Positions 12,121-25,098 of a stretch of DNA of 60,000 bases are shown here, piece after piece. Positions within the stretch are counted from its first letter, which is position 1. Each line of letters starts with the position of its first letter. Location of the stretch: NCBI GenBank assembly GCA_950295325.1, contig OX485805.1, positions 15,055,501 through 15,115,500 on the forward strand, read 5' to 3'. Origin of the DNA: Polytrichum commune. Lineage: Eukaryota > Streptophyta > Polytrichopsida > Polytrichales > Polytrichaceae. The notes beneath the pieces were generated by a model. The model was not told where the DNA came from, made no database searches, and saw only the letters and a program-made list of their open reading frames with translations. Both the position numbers and the translations under genes were made by a program.

Positions 12121-12389
12121 TTAGCTCACCTTGGTTAGTAAAAGCACCAATTGAACGTGCCAAAATGTTCAACATACATTAGATATCAAGTTGATGCTGG
12201 AAAACATAATGGGAAGAACTATAATTTAAATTTAAGGTTTTAAAAAAAAAATTAGGGTCTTGGAAACGCCAAGGAATTGCAACATTTCTTTTATGGGGGG
12301 ACCCTCCATCATAGGCCCTCTAAATTAAAATAGGTGGAAGACAATTAACATTTGTACCTCTTTACGTTTTGGGCGAGCCCAAGTTGCTA

Positions 12390-12680
12390 CTAGTGTAGCA
12401 ATATTACATACTAGCAATGTAGTAAACGCCTTTTCATTTTTCTTGTGGTTGGAGTTCATATCCCAAAATCAGTCCCCTTTCTTCAATTTCAACGATGGTG
12501 GGTCCATGAGGATTTTTTCCCCAACCTTGGTGTTTTTTAAATTATCATCCTTTGCATCTAAAAATCTTGTCTTCCCCATTTATCTTGGAGGAGACAATGC
12601 ACCAAATATTGTCAAGTCTTCCATCCCCTTCCGGATCTTGCTCACACCAAGGTATTTGGCTACCCAAATCTTTTGAAACT
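12390..12680 (-). pseudogene. Possible upstream exon of the transposase relic
   Basis: An interrupted minus-strand frame has a soluble, charged composition (KTRFLDAKDDNLKNT, LKLKKGDWFWDMNSNHKKNE). It could be an N-terminal exon of the transposase relic just downstream on the same strand. I do not recognise a domain, and only position and composition suggest the link. Confidence 0.25.
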
Positions 12681-12689
12681 TGCACTCAA

Positions 12690-12900
12690 GTCCCACTAGT
12701 TACCGGTTATGAAGGTGGGCAACAAAAAGAACAACAACATTGTCAACACAAACAACAACAACAACAACAAGTGGATTTGGAAGATGACCATCACAATGAC
12801 CAACAATAAGAACAATGAAAGCGCCAACAAGCATACCACAATGGTAATGGAGATGACCACCATCAATATGATGATCACAACAAGAGCCTTCTCAAACTTC
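12690..12900. repeat. CAA and related simple repeats
   Basis: A low-complexity tract made of CAA and AAC units and diverged CAT/CAC triplets. Open frames on both strands here (poly-Asn/Gln, poly-Leu) are low-complexity artefacts. Confidence 0.75.
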
Positions 12901-13483
12901 TATTGATTAGTGTTGAAGCTACAATATGGTATGTTGTTTATGATATTTAGTGTCACATGTGTGATAGTCTCACTTACCCTATTTTGAGCAGATTAATAAG
13001 ATCGTCCCTTTTGCATACTTCTATGTAAACACATGAGATTTGTCATTAGTATGCTCAATAATATCTTCCCCTTGCAAATTGAACACAAAACTATCACCTC
13101 GTTTATTCCAATGTGCTACGCTAAATGTCATAATGTAATATCAATTTTTAGTTTTATAATCACTTATGTTGATGAACAGGTGCATATTGATAATTGAACC
13201 TTATGGATTTCGTTTTGTGGTTGTAAGTGATCGGAAATAGAAGCCAACTTCGAACATCAGAGCATGTACACGATGTCGAGATAATCTCAACACCGTTTTG
13301 ATCGCCTTCAACTGCCTATTTTTGACGTCAACACGGAGTTTAGGGTTTCACTGGTATATCATGGAACACCGGTGTCTTGTCATAAGGTTCAATTAGTGGA
13401 CATGGCACCTTGAGGCCTCTACGCATCTAGTTTAGGCCTTTGCAAATAGTGTACATGACACTAAATACCATAAACCGTGTAAT

Positions 13484-13722
13484 GCTCCAGTCAATGAACA
13501 GGGAGAACTAACTGCTAATTACATATGAACCACTTAAATTTTAGACATAACCAGTTGGCGTTCAAAGCTTTAGAAAAAATACCGTTCATTTTAGAGGAAT
13601 CTATAGAATGTACCTTGAATTAATGAAGAAAAATGCATAAACTACAACACATAACCAGTTGGACTTGGAAACACTAGGATTTTGAGCAATTATGCCCTAA
13701 AACCTCCCCAGACACTGACTCC
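13484..13722 (+). repeat. Dispersed CCGGTT repeat family, copy 3
   Basis: CAATGAACAGGGAGAACTAA start, two TAACCAGTTGG motifs and an AACACTAGGATTTTGAGCAA...CTCCCCAGACACTGA end. It is collinear with 7388-7620. The CCGGTT motifs have mostly become CCAGTT, as expected from loss of CpG. Confidence 0.6.
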
Positions 13723-14394
13723 GGTATTGGAAATTGAGGTAATTAAGAGACTGGATTAATTACCTAGGACTTGGTACTAGGAACTAATTGTATGCTCGTG
13801 GTCAACTATAAGTACCTAGGAGAATTGAAAGGTGAAAAGTACACATGTTGTAAGTTTTGGAATATCTTTAATTGCTTCTTGTTTAAAAACCTAAGTTTTT
13901 GACATGATGATCATTCAAGTTTGCTGTGTTGAAGGGTAGAGAATATATATTCAAATGGTAAAGATTCCATTGACATAGAAATATACCATACATCCACTCA
14001 CTTACTTACCCAACCCGGGAGCTCACTAAGGGCCACTTCACAAACAAGACCGAGATCCTGTGACCATTAAACTTCACGCACTCTCATTGGTGGAAAAGGC
14101 GGAGCCGGTCCAAGTACGCTTGAGGGACCAATGGAGTATGTGAATGCAAGATGGATGTAAAGTCTACATGGATGCCTGCATGGCATCGAATGGATCATGT
14201 TTCATGGTCACTTGGACTATTTCTCAAAACCACTTCTTGGAGGTAGGGCCTAACACAAAGCGAGGAGACCATGGCACTCTGAATGTTCACAACGGTTGAT
14301 TTATTTTATTTTATCATGTGTGAGGACCCGCATGAATAGAAATTCATTGAAATAGTATTTGGTTGAGGGCCCAATCACATATGACTTCACACTA

Positions 14395-15066
14395 CAGTAA
14401 TCTACCACTTAAGTAAGCACCCGTTTAAGTACGCATCCCATTTAAGTGCGCAATTTTTTTGACAAAAATAAGGGTTCATACTTTATTGTTTGAGCATGTC
14501 ATGCAAAGTCATTTGCCGTATATGCATGATTTTTTTACGCTTGACATTCAATGTTAGTTTGCAAATGTTTTGTTGAAACGTCTCAAACGATCGTCGTAGT
14601 TCATCATACATATGCCGAGCTTTTGTTTGAACATTGGAGCAAACCAACTAGACTTTGATGTCGAGGACAATGATGTGTAGAGCTTCAAAGCCTTTGAAGT
14701 CGGTAGCACTTTCAAATTCATCAAATGCCTTGATAGGCTGGATTTCATCATCGATTGGTGGTTCTTCTTTAATTCACATCGTTTCCAGAACTTCATCAAC
14801 GTCCTCATCATAACAACACTATATTCTTCATTGTTTGCATTATCGAACGCTGCCCGCTTTCTCGGCACGTTCGGCTTGCTCAACTTTGCAATGATTTCAC
14901 ATTGTTGGGCTTCGATCAAGCGGGTTATCTCAGGTGTCATCCGTTTCCTATCGAGTATCATCGAATCAAAGGGCTTAGAAAATGATATGAGTAAAGTACG
15001 CACCTACCAATTAAGCGCACACCAATGGCTCCGGTTCAAAGTGCGTACTTAAGCAGAAGATTATTG
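14395..15066. mobile_element. Tigger/pogo-like DNA transposon, 672 bp
   Basis: The left end CAGTAATCTACCACTTAAGT and the inverted right end CAATAATCTTCTGCTTAAGT are imperfect inverted repeats that continue into AAGTACGCA motifs. The element is flanked by TA on both sides (14393-14394 and 15067-15068). The CAGT start, TA target and ends rich in CTTAAGTACGC fit the Tc1/mariner superfamily, pogo/Tigger branch. It is too short to be autonomous. Confidence 0.6.
14545..15003 (-). pseudogene. Transposase C-terminal relic inside the Tigger-like element
   Basis: The minus frame begins with FDSMILDRKRMTPEITRLIE, then AQQCEIIAKLSKPNVPRKRA. It continues better after a frameshift near 14755 into an acidic stretch (PIDDEIQPIKAFDEFESATD), then a stop and ARHMYDELRRSFETF. 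A basic part followed by an acidic tail would suit the C-terminus of a Tigger/CENP-B-type transposase. I recognise no catalytic motif. The frameshift and stop make it non-functional. Confidence 0.35.
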
Positions 15067-16086
15067 TACACTTGAGGGTCCGTGACCACACTACATGATT
15101 TTGGAGGTATGTTGGGACGGCCTTTAGACACTTTCCTTTACGCTCTCATAATCCCATGTCCATGGCTCTTGGCCCGTGTGTGAAGTGGGCCTTTGATTTC
15201 ACATATAAATACGTCCAAGCTTTTTGTACCTAGTTTGAAATCGCATTAAGGCCTTATTGTGGGCTCTTCCAATTCGACATACAACTTTGACTGCATGGTC
15301 TAATTCAAGATCGTTTCCTCCTCTTAGCAATTGTGTATCGTGAAGATTGTCATATCGGATTTTTAAGGTTCGAGCCTAAATTCAACACTTACAGGAAGTC
15401 AAAGTGATTCACACTATCTTGCTCGTTAAGTGATCACAAAGGCCCTTTACCATCATGCACACGAATAACAGCTACACTAAATTGCCTCATTTGTGTGGCC
15501 AACACTGATTTTCTAACATTTCATACACAATAAAACTTATTACTTTCATTCGAATGGTGACTATAATATTGAACACATATAAACTATGGTGGGGGGTCCT
15601 TGGACCTTGTTGTATGGGTACCTGAGGGGCGGTTTACACTATGGACCATGAAGTTGGACCAGGGCTCTGCAAGGCAGCTGATTGGTTGTTGAAGTTCTCC
15701 CGGGACAACTTCGGTTTACACTAAGGAAAAAATGGCAGAGGGACCATGGAGGTTGAGGTCCCCAAAATATAAATTTTAAGGCCTAATAAATGCACTGACA
15801 TGGTCCAACGGGTTTTGCGTTGAGAGAGGCAAGAGAGGTGGTCCGGTAGGAAAAGGCAAGGGCCCATGTCAGAGAAATACCATTTCAATAAAATTTTAAT
15901 GAATCTACCTTTTAAGCACCTTAATTATACCATAGCCCATGAGACATACCAGCACTACCTTGCCCTACCCCTTAAACCGGCTCACACGTGTTTCACCAAA
16001 CAACGCGGGACATCTAGAACTCAAGAATTCAAGTGCAGATTTGTTTTTTTGGTCTACCAAATGTAATGTTTGGAATTTTGGGGCTT

Positions 16087-16137
16087 GTAATATACCGTTG
16101 GAAAGGTCTTCAAAATACCTTTCCAACGGTATATTAC
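16087..16137. repeat. Perfect 20-bp hairpin
   Basis: GTAATATACCGTTGGAAAGG at 16087-16106 is followed, after an 11-nt loop, by its exact complement at 16118-16137. Weaker pairing of TTTTGGGG with CCCC extends the stem outward. It is a compact MITE-like or small-RNA-like hairpin nested in the Harbinger-like element. Confidence 0.7.
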
Positions 16138-16274
16138 ACACCCCAATATTATTACAAAATGAAGTTGAAAAAGAAAAAAGAAAAATCTGTAGTGGTTTAG
16201 TGATTGTAGATCAGGGTAGTCAAAAGAAGTGCAATGGGAAATCTTCTAACATTAATTATCAAAGAATTGAAAAT

Positions 16275-16342
16275 TAGTGTTGAGCAAGGTAGGGTGGTAA
16301 CAACATTAAATATAATCAAACACTAAATATCCTATTTAGTGT
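16275..16342 (-). repeat. Truncated copy of the 55711-56033 element
   Basis: Read in reverse it matches the left part of 55711-56033: palindromic terminus (16320-16342), GATTATATTTAATGTTGTTACCAC, then CTACCTTGCTCAACACTAA. It has only one end. Confidence 0.5.
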
Positions 16343-16998
16343 AGTGACAACACAAGGTACATGTCACATGTAAATTACATTGAGCATGTACAAATTAAAT
16401 TGCTCATTTTATTTTATTTAAAAAAATTGTTGTGAGAAGATTTGCAAGCCACATCTTCGACACATTTAACAAGAAGTGAAGACAAGTGAAGCCCAAGAGA
16501 AGACAAGGAATGATCAAACTTTTTTTTTCTTTCAAAATTGCCCTTTTTGGGCATGTATTAAAAAAATCAGCACCTTCACTTTTTGGTGTGTGGTCATTCC
16601 TCTTGGTCCACATTCGGTTTACACCTAGTGAGGGGCCCATGAACCATGAAAAATAATATTTTAGTAAATCGGACCATGGAAGTCGTCCCATGAAGTCATC
16701 CCACGCAAAATAGGCCTCTTACGTGGGACGACTTCATGGTCCATAGTGTAAACCGCCCCTCAAAGCCCTTTGGGGGGCTACCATGTCCGGTATCTTCAAG
16801 GCACTAGTGGCTAGCTAGGAACTAGTATAGTGTGTCACTATAGTGTCCATCCTCGAAAGGGGAGAGTAGTATTGCCCCAATGTCCCCTTGTCCAGTGGGC
16901 ATCGGGTCATTGACATTACGAACAGACACTTTATTCATGCCGGCCCCTTGCTAAAAAGGGACCAGAGTTTCTATCTATCTATCTGAACACATATAAAC

Positions 16999-19163
16999 CA
17001 CATTTATAGATTATTGCACGAAACCCTGATATCCACATTGCCTACACATACATAAATTGACTTTGTCTTAGTAACTTGCAACGCAAGTCAAAATACAATA
17101 AGTTATGTTATTCAAAAGGGTGCACTTATGAGCCTACTTAATGTAAAATGTAGTCCATGTTTTAAGCACAAAGTCCAACCTCGTCATAAGACATGTATTT
17201 TTGTTTTGTTTTGTTGACACGACATAAAATTGATTGCAAGGTAAATACACCAAATGACATGCTTTTGAACAATGTCTTTTTGGTGTCCATTCTTAATTAC
17301 AAACCTCTATTTTTATCACTTAAATATAGGTGTTCACTCATAAAGCGGGGTTAAGCTCCGTGCCATCAGCCATGGGGAGAATGAAAACACAATACAACAT
17401 TGTATAGATCGTGAAATTGATTCTTAACCATAAGCCCTAATTGTTCCCTAAACCCCAATTCAAATTGAGAGGAATGCATTTACCCCCATCCCAATGATAC
17501 ATCAATTAAGCCCATTAGTGTGGGTGGAAAACTAATGTAAAAAACAATTAAAGCATGCCACTCTAATTGTTGAGTCAATGTGGAAATAACACGAGTCCAA
17601 GACCCGGGGTCTCTTCCCTTGAATCTCTTCTAAGACATCCAAGCAACACCTTACAAAAAAAAACAAAGAAGTCAATTTACATAAAAAGTAGCATAGAATA
17701 AAATATCACCCACATCAAATTCCTTGGAAAACCAACTAATGTGGCCTACATTAATATCAATTTAGAATAGAGATTTGGCGTGGGATAAAAACTCATGGGG
17801 CCCCAAAAATATCCTTATTTGTTCTCATTATTGTGGCCTACACAAATAGTATTATTTAGTGTAGTTGTCATGAACCAAATTTACTATGAGGAGTGGCCAC
17901 GTAGAACCTAAACTCTGTAATATCAGTCTTTGTAATGTCACCCTTCTCTAATAACCCAAAACCCTAGGGAATGGATGTTCTCATTTCAAATCTCACTCCT
18001 TATTATCATTTTTCTCTCCTCATATCATGGGTTTTGACATTAACACAAACCACCAAAGAAGTCAAACCACACTCTTGCATTGCATGGTGCCATGTGTATG
18101 CACTTCTCAAACTAGTTTATTGTCTTGCAAAAGGATGATGTGTAGCTTGTACTCGTCACTTGCAAAAGCCTCCACTCATAACTTTGCATGCTGCAATTCT
18201 TTCAACATATATACTTTCAACATCACCAATGAAGTTTCCAGTGATGTTTCAATAGATTCTTGAACACTATGATTTATTGGCCACATGTTGCACGATGTTA
18301 ATCATGTGATGTGCCACTAGTTGATGTATGTGTGCTCTTGAGTTCATGAGGATGAATGAATGGTATGTTCCGTGGGCTTGAATAGGAAACCTAAAGACAT
18401 GTGGACCCAGGAGCATTGTGAAGGCTAATGTTTTATTGTTTTAGGGCTTTGAAGTATGTACATCATTGACACCAACTTGGATAAGGTTTCAAATTCGCCC
18501 ATCGTACACTGATTTTGACTCTAACCAATTTCCATCCATTCATGATTAAGGTCAGTCACAATATTGTTAATGTTCTCTTGACTTTGTTACATAAATTAAT
18601 CACGAGATATTGTGATAGTTTACAATCATGCCATGTTAGCATTTACATTGTTGATTGTCAGGCATAGATGATTCACTATTTTTGCCCTTCTTTCGAAACA
18701 AATGGAGATTTTGTTTTGCTCTTGACAATTCTTTACGTGAATTGTATACAATGGCCGCATATAAAACATTTGCATTGACTTTCGGTTTGGTAATTTGGAT
18801 GATCACCTAAGATGTGGTGACCCCCCAGTGACATTTCTCAATAAAATGTTTGCATATCAATGTCATTGTGGACTCATTCTCATATTCTAGGGTTTATATC
18901 TATAGTTGTAGAGGTTTTGTAGGTCAACAAAAAGAAATGAAAGCTCCATTAAAGAGAATTCAGATTACTTCGAGCCTTAACTGGTAAGGGAGACATGAGT
19001 GATGTAAGTTGAGTGAGTTCAAGTGTCTTTGAGGACCTTATATATTGCTCTTGGATCTTAAACAATTGCACGTTGGAATCGCATGCAACACCGACTTGCT
19101 CATTTGAGGGGGATTTCCTGATGATCTATTCACTCAGGAGGCCATCCTCCAAGATGAAGAGCC
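16999..19163. other. No gene recognised
   Basis: AT-rich DNA. The longest frame (18027-18263, plus) has no recognisable motif. Confidence 0.45.
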
Positions 19164-19166
19164 TAA

Positions 19167-19674
19167 GGGGCGGTTTACACTATGGACCAAGAGCCATGAC
19201 CATGAAATTCTAAAATTTGTGATTGGAGAGTAAAGTGCTCTTGGTCCCATTTGGCTTTACACTACCTTGAAAAAAGGAGAATGACCACTAACTTTGAGGT
19301 CCCCAAAAACTACTAAAATCTGCCATTTGGATAATGTGCCATGGTCCAACGGGTTTTCCGTTGAGGCGAGGCAAAATGCTCGACTCAACGGAAATCAAGG
19401 GAGCCGTAAGGCTGAAAATCAGCCATTGGCCGATTTTTTTTAATATTTTTTTCCTGATTTTTTTTGACGTTACTATAGATCATTGGGATAGAAATTAAAA
19501 AAATCAGCCCAAAGTTGTCCCGGTCCAAATCCACTTTACACTACAAGAGTGACCAAGCCACTCAAAAATCCATTTTTGATTTTTCATGGTCACAGCTCTT
19601 GGCCAAGAGCTGTGACCATGAAAATGATTTATTTTTCTTGGTCATGGCTCTTGGTCCATAGTGTAAACCTCCCC
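19167..19674. mobile_element. PIF/Harbinger-like MITE, 508 bp
   Basis: Inverted ends GGGGCGGTTTACACTATGG and CCATAGTGTAAACCTCCCC are followed inward by an extended inverted segment (ACCAAGAGCCATGACCATGA). It is flanked by TAA on both sides (19164-19166 and 19675-19677), the 3-bp T-A-A target typical of PIF/Harbinger. Shared internal motifs place it in the same family as 15626-16759. It has no coding capacity. Confidence 0.8.
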
Positions 19675-19677
19675 TAA

Positions 19678-22095
19678 TACAATAACAAACAATAATGACA
19701 TAGAATGCAAGATTGTTCACTTGGTGGAAGTGCATATTGGTGTTTAAAACGTTTTTCTTGTTTGGGATTGTTGCAAGTGGAGCAAATTTGTCATAAATTC
19801 TCTAGAATGCACAACACTCATATAACTGCTACTAAGAAATATGATATTAAGAGTTTCAAGTTGCATGGTTGATAGTGACCATTTTTTGTACTTGTATTTA
19901 ATCTCACCGTTCTCTACATATTGTCATCAAATGTTGATCCCGGGGAGGGCACTCGCGAAAATTTATTAAACCATGTGCGAAAGAATGTAGGGTATTTTTT
20001 ATTCATTTGTGATAAAATTTATACAATTCTTCGATATAATGAAGCACCTCTACAAATACAAAGTTGTGTGTATAAATAAATAAGGGTACCATATAATGCA
20101 TCAATTTATCTAATTCTTTCAATCTAAAATAGGGTTGGGAATAGTAGGTAGAGAAAAAAATGTTGAGGCAGAGGTATACAATGCATTTTATGGTGGTCAA
20201 TGGATGAAAAACTATCCATTTTCAATCCAAATTCCCGAATGAAAAATTTGGATGACGAGGGTTTTGGTGTTCTTTGCTTTGTGCGTTGCCTAGGGTTGCT
20301 TGCACCAATGCAACGCTGCTTGTGAGGCAGGATTTGGTGTTGAAGTTCTTGACGTGCATTTTGTGGTTGTGTGCGGTTTTCTGAGTTCTAGTGGTATGCT
20401 TGTGGTTTTCGGAGTTCTAGTAGTAGAATCATTTGATTGTTTCTCTGTGGGCAACCGACGCCGAAGTTTCTCACGATACTGTACCAGACGAGAGACACTC
20501 TGCACAAGAGTCCTATTCGTTGTCATTCATGGGGTCAAATATAAAAATTATAAGGAACATTGGGTACTAGAAACTAGTTGAGTTGCGACTTTATAAATAC
20601 AAATAGGGTCATCTAAAATGACAAAATTTAGATTTATCTGTACTAATAGGGTGTAAAGAATTCCAATTTCTTAGATAAATAACCCCATGATAAATACCCT
20701 TCCGTCGCAGATGGGTTATTAAATACATGTATGAGTGCCCTCCCCGGGATGTTGATCACACGTATTCTAGAAAGTTTGAGCTTTGCGTATGTGTGAAACT
20801 TTGGGAGATTATTTGTGTCCCATGTATGAAGACATCAATTTTAGTATTTCAATGTTGCAATTTGTGTTATTCCATAATGTCACATGCTACACTAATTCTC
20901 TATTATCACACATTCATGTTAACACTAAATAAATTCGTAACCTTGCGTGCACTTTGGTTGCCACAAATATGATACTATGGAGTTTAGAGTGCACTCCTTT
21001 GGTAAGATGAGTTCACAAAAGTGCAAATGCAACTTTATAAAGGTTTCAAACTAGGCCATGAACCTTCCAACCAATGTTACCATAGTGTTCTACCAATTTC
21101 ATGAACCTTCTAAATTGATTCATAGTTTGACTTGATATGTGACACACCTCAATTTCATAATAGTGAACCTTTAAGTCTAGCAACTTCATGAATCTTCCGA
21201 ACCAATTTCATAGATCTTTTCACACCTTGTGATTGGGTTTTAGTTTTCATATACACAACTTCTAAACTTCTTGCCTCCTACTTTCACATTGTTTGTCATC
21301 TTGTTGTTCATTGGTTCCTCTTTATTTTGTGTGTACCTATAAGCCTCGAGCCTTGACATCGATTTTTCTTTGGTCTTCATTATAGTTCCTCAAAGCAAGA
21401 AACAAGTAGTGATGGTTCATCTGTGGTCTTCGATTACTATACATTGAAGCAAACAACACAAATATTAATGATGATGTACAAGCAAGCAATCACTGGAGAC
21501 ATGATCCAAGGTTGGATAAGAGAGGTCAATCAAAAGTTTGGCAGAGCTAATCGTGGGGAGTGATTATGAGAATCTTATACATGATGTACCTTTCTTTATA
21601 AAATAACGTTATATAATTCATGAAATTGATTTAGTGAAGTTGTGAGCATGAGTACCAAATCATGATAAATTGGTTTGTAAAATCATGAAATTGAGTTTTC
21701 ACTCATGTGAATTTCTCTTACCAAAAGAGTAAATAGTCCCACATACCTTAGTATGCTTTGTACTTGAGTACTTACATGTTGTGCCCCATTGGATGAATGC
21801 AATTCGCAAGGCTAAGCACTCAAGTGCACTAAAATAAGTGGGTCTAATGCAAATTGTCATCTTAAACATCCACATGTATTTGAGTGGTACATGATTATGT
21901 GTGGATCTACGAACGGATACCAAAATGATGTGTGTAAGGGGTTGGAATATTCATGAACTTCTCTATGTTAATCATTATTGTATTAAAGTTTTTCGTTCTC
22001 ATTAAAAGATTATATAGATTTCTCCAATTGGGTTTTCTATTGAGCTCAAAATGGTTAATGAAATTTGAGCACACATAGCCCATATTTTTTTGTAC
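19678..22095. other. No gene recognised
   Basis: Opposing frames at 20290-20581 overlap each other and neither has a known motif. The rest is short frames in AT-rich sequence. Confidence 0.45.
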
Positions 22096-22099
22096 AGTT

Positions 22100-22310
22100 A
22101 TCCCGGCCAACATTATCCATATTTGTCATGTGGGATTCCATGTAGGTTCTTTGTCCCCACAAAGATGTTATGAACTATGGTCCACAATTACTCTCATGTA
22201 AACCTAAAGCGGGGCCTGTGACACTCTCAACCAATAAGAATTCAAGGATTCTCAAGATCCATGACCTATTGGCTTTCATGTAAATAGGTCCATGCCTTTT
22301 GATTTATTTG
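22100..22310 (+). repeat. Dispersed repeat, partner of 5905-6110
   Basis: Shares AACATTATCCA, CATGTGGGATTCCATGTA and CTCTCAACCAAT in order with 5905-6110. The class is unknown. Confidence 0.35.
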
Positions 22311-22457
22311 AGACATACAAAATTAAATTATTAGCATCCACCCTTGGATCATCTAAACCCCCAAAAGTTCATTATTGTCCTTATATTGGTTCATGAACCT
22401 TCCAATCATGCACACCTTGACATATAGGGTTTTGCCCTGACGCCAAGGGGTTTACAA

Positions 22458-22513
22458 GGATGTTATGTCCCTAGGGCAAGGGCAAGAGACCGAGCCCAAG
22501 GGATGTAACATCC
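22458..22513. repeat. Imperfect 20-bp inverted repeat
   Basis: GGATGTTATGTCCCTAGGGC (22458-22477) faces GCCCAAGGGATGTAACATCC (22494-22513) with 17 of 20 pairs. A second small palindrome (ATTTAACAATG...CATTGTTAAAT) lies just downstream near 22567-22594. Confidence 0.5.
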
Positions 22514-22619
22514 AAGTAAGCCCAAGGGCCACGGTGCAACCCGACATAAATGTTTGCTCTATCTTTATTTAACAATGGAATGCATTGTTAAATGAACTTA
22601 TGGGGGCGATAATGTTTTA

Positions 22620-25086
22620 TAAGGGGGCATCCTTTATAAAGGAAAATGACATGCCATGGCTCTACAATGAATTACATGGATAGATGAATTGTAGATCACC
22701 ATGTGTTCCTGTGTTAGTGTCCCATTTGATACCATGTGATCATCAATGGGCTGAGTCCTTTCAAACCACTATGTTCGATTTATTTTTGTGGTGTAAATTT
22801 TTTTTTCCTAGCCTAATTGGGAATCAAGTGGAAATAGAAACTTAACTGAACTAGGAAAGTTCATTGAAGTAAGTATGAATAGGCCATAGACTTAGGATAT
22901 CATAAGTTTGAGATAGGAGGAGAGATTTCTTAATTCTAAGTTGGACAATCATTTGTTGTGGTTCTAAATGTTAGAATGATTCTATGCACAAAAGAGGCTC
23001 AAAACATATCTTTTGTAATACCAAAACTCTATTGTATTTTTAATTTTTCAATCAACTTGAATTGAATTTCAAACCCAACTTGAGTTTTTTTTATGTATGA
23101 CACACAATTGCAAGTCAATTATCAAAAGTTTGAATAGTTATATTACCTCCATGGTGAGTGTACTAGAAGGCATTTTCTCTTGCACAATTTTAATGTTGAA
23201 ATTTGGTTCTGATTTCATTTGCTCAACCATCAAGGAATGATTCCTTGGCCTTGAATGTATTATCATTTACTAAAATTCTTGCTCAAATCCATAGTCTCTT
23301 TGTATGTGAAGTGATTGAGATATTGTTGCAAGTTTGAACTATGGTTTGTGATAAGAGAGTTGGAACGACTCATTGTTTTGTGGATGAAGTCACAATAGTT
23401 GGACTAGTCTTGTCAGCAAGTATGTTATTGGGGAGTGAATCCTCAACTTTGGTTGCTATATTGTCTTGTATGCCAAACAATTGGCAAATTCATCGCTTAA
23501 AACTATAGTCTTTGTGAATATGAACCGACATTAAAAAAAATCTTATATGTTGTAACCATTGTCTAGGGTATCGTTCTAATTACTTGTTGACTCTTGAAGA
23601 TAATCAAAGTTTGTGTGTTGATCTTGTAAAGTAAATAACGGGGGAGAGAAATGAACTCTTGGTTCTAGAATAATTACTTACCTAAATGAGTTTTTGAAAT
23701 TCACAGACAATCAATCCTTGTATGTGAATGTTGAAGTACTTGGTTGGCCCAAAAAGGCCATTGTCTAATTGATATTGTGGTTGTCCTTGTTGACCTTTGG
23801 TAGAAAATTGAAAAGGTAGCTATGGAAGATTATTGTTTGCAAAGAGTAAAGTGATATTTGGCGAAAGGAGATTTGACCCTTTAGTGTTGAACAATAGTAA
23901 CTGTTAAATACTTACATGGGTGTGATTGAGTTACCTTAATGTATGCTAAAAAGGTATTATCTTAATCATGATAATCAATGAAAACATACCATATTCTTGG
24001 AGAGTTGCAAGTTAATTAAAATTTTAGAGTTGTACTTGAAGGGAGCCATTGTGATTGACTTAAAATTGAAAAGGAGGTATACATGAAACAAGACTATGGT
24101 CCCTTAGCCGGAACAATGATTTGGTCTATTGTTTTATGCAATTGATGAGGAGGTAAAGACAATTGCTTAATGGTTGAATTAAATTAAGAATTAATGTAGG
24201 AATACTAAAAACATGTGGGGGTTGATTGCATTGCCAATTCAAGTTACACTAAGAAGACTAATCAATCCAAGATTGTTGATCATACCAAAGTGCCTTTGGC
24301 TTTGGTAAAGAGACAAAATTGAGATATACTTATTTGCAAGACTACCGTATTGACAATGATTGTGCCTATGCTTGAGCACTGCACAAGGTCCAATTAAAAT
24401 GATTTAATTACCAAACTATTGCCCGGGTTAATATTGTGAGTTTGAGCGATTGTCACCAAATACATGTACTATAGTTGAGAGACTTCTACATCCTTATGCT
24501 CGAGTGTATGAATGGTCTACCTAAAAGCCCAAATAACATGAAATGAATCTAATATTGTCCTAATAAAACAAATATGAGATACCTAGATCCTTTAACAATC
24601 ATCTTTTAAGTCTTTCTTGAGTGTTTCCCCAAGGTTTTGTTGTATCAAAAATTTGAACTACAAAATCATTTATTCATAGTGTTATTATATTTTTCATTTA
24701 ATATTGTGAATTAAAAAACATTATTAAGTAGTGCACATTCGCTCGTGTGGGGCTTGAGAATATAACCATGAGATGCCACAACTAGTGTAGCTTTAGTCTG
24801 AACAACAATATCAACTTCAATACGGACAAATGCATTGAAATATCCACATAGACACTCAAGACACACGACACCAACATACACAACATCGTGAGCGCCATAG
24901 ATATAGAATTCCAACAACCTGACCATCATATCCACAACACCATGCAAACTCTTATCACTATTGCGCAACCAACTCACACCAAGCACCTCCGTGCCTACCT
25001 CACTCGCAGGTGGCCTCCCCCCACAACTTCAAGCACATCCGGGTTTCTCCAATGCACCCCACCAAAGTGCTCCATCAAGCTTCCAT
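22620..25086. other. No gene recognised
   Basis: AT-rich with only short frames. C/A-rich plus-strand frames at 24888-25143 run up to and into the 3' end of LINE copy 1 and show no known motif. Confidence 0.45.
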
Positions 25087-25098
25087 CATGATCACCAA

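Larger units (their letters stand above)
15626..16759. mobile_element. PIF/Harbinger-like non-autonomous element, long copy (1134 bp)
   Basis: Ends are GGGGCGGTTTACACTATGG and its inverted complement. Comparison with the uninterrupted SINE at 41137-41422 shows the target was CCTCAAAG. The flanks are TGA (left, one change) and TCA (right), giving a 3-bp target duplication. The left part shares TTGAGGTCCCCAAAA and TGGTCCAACGGGTTTT with the 508-bp copy at 19167-19674. The middle holds extra material, including a 20-bp perfect hairpin (16087-16137) and a fragment related to 55711-56033. It encodes no transposase. Confidence 0.75.
15585..16984 (+). mobile_element. SINE copy A, split by a DNA transposon
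   Basis: A SINE of about 265 bp starting TATGGTGGGGGGTCC and ending in (TATC)n, flanked by exact 14-bp duplications GAACACATATAAAC (15571-15584 and 16985-16998). Its two parts, 15585-15625 and 16760-16984, are separated by a PIF/Harbinger-like element. The last 130 bp (ACTATAGTGTCC, CTCGAAAGGGGAGAGTAG, ACACTTTATTCA, then a GCCGGCCCCTT stem-loop and GTTTC tail) correspond to the 3' end of the LINE in this window. The 5' head is not clearly tRNA, 7SL or 5S; a possible A box TGGCTAGCTAGG is weak. A second copy is at 41137-41422. Confidence 0.8.

Noticed and set aside
12552-12906. Overlapping frames rich in Asn, Gln or Leu on both strands
   Set aside because: They are translations of CAA-type simple repeats.
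20290-20581. Host gene with frames on both strands
   Set aside because: Both frames are short, overlap each other and have no recognisable motif or neighbouring exons.
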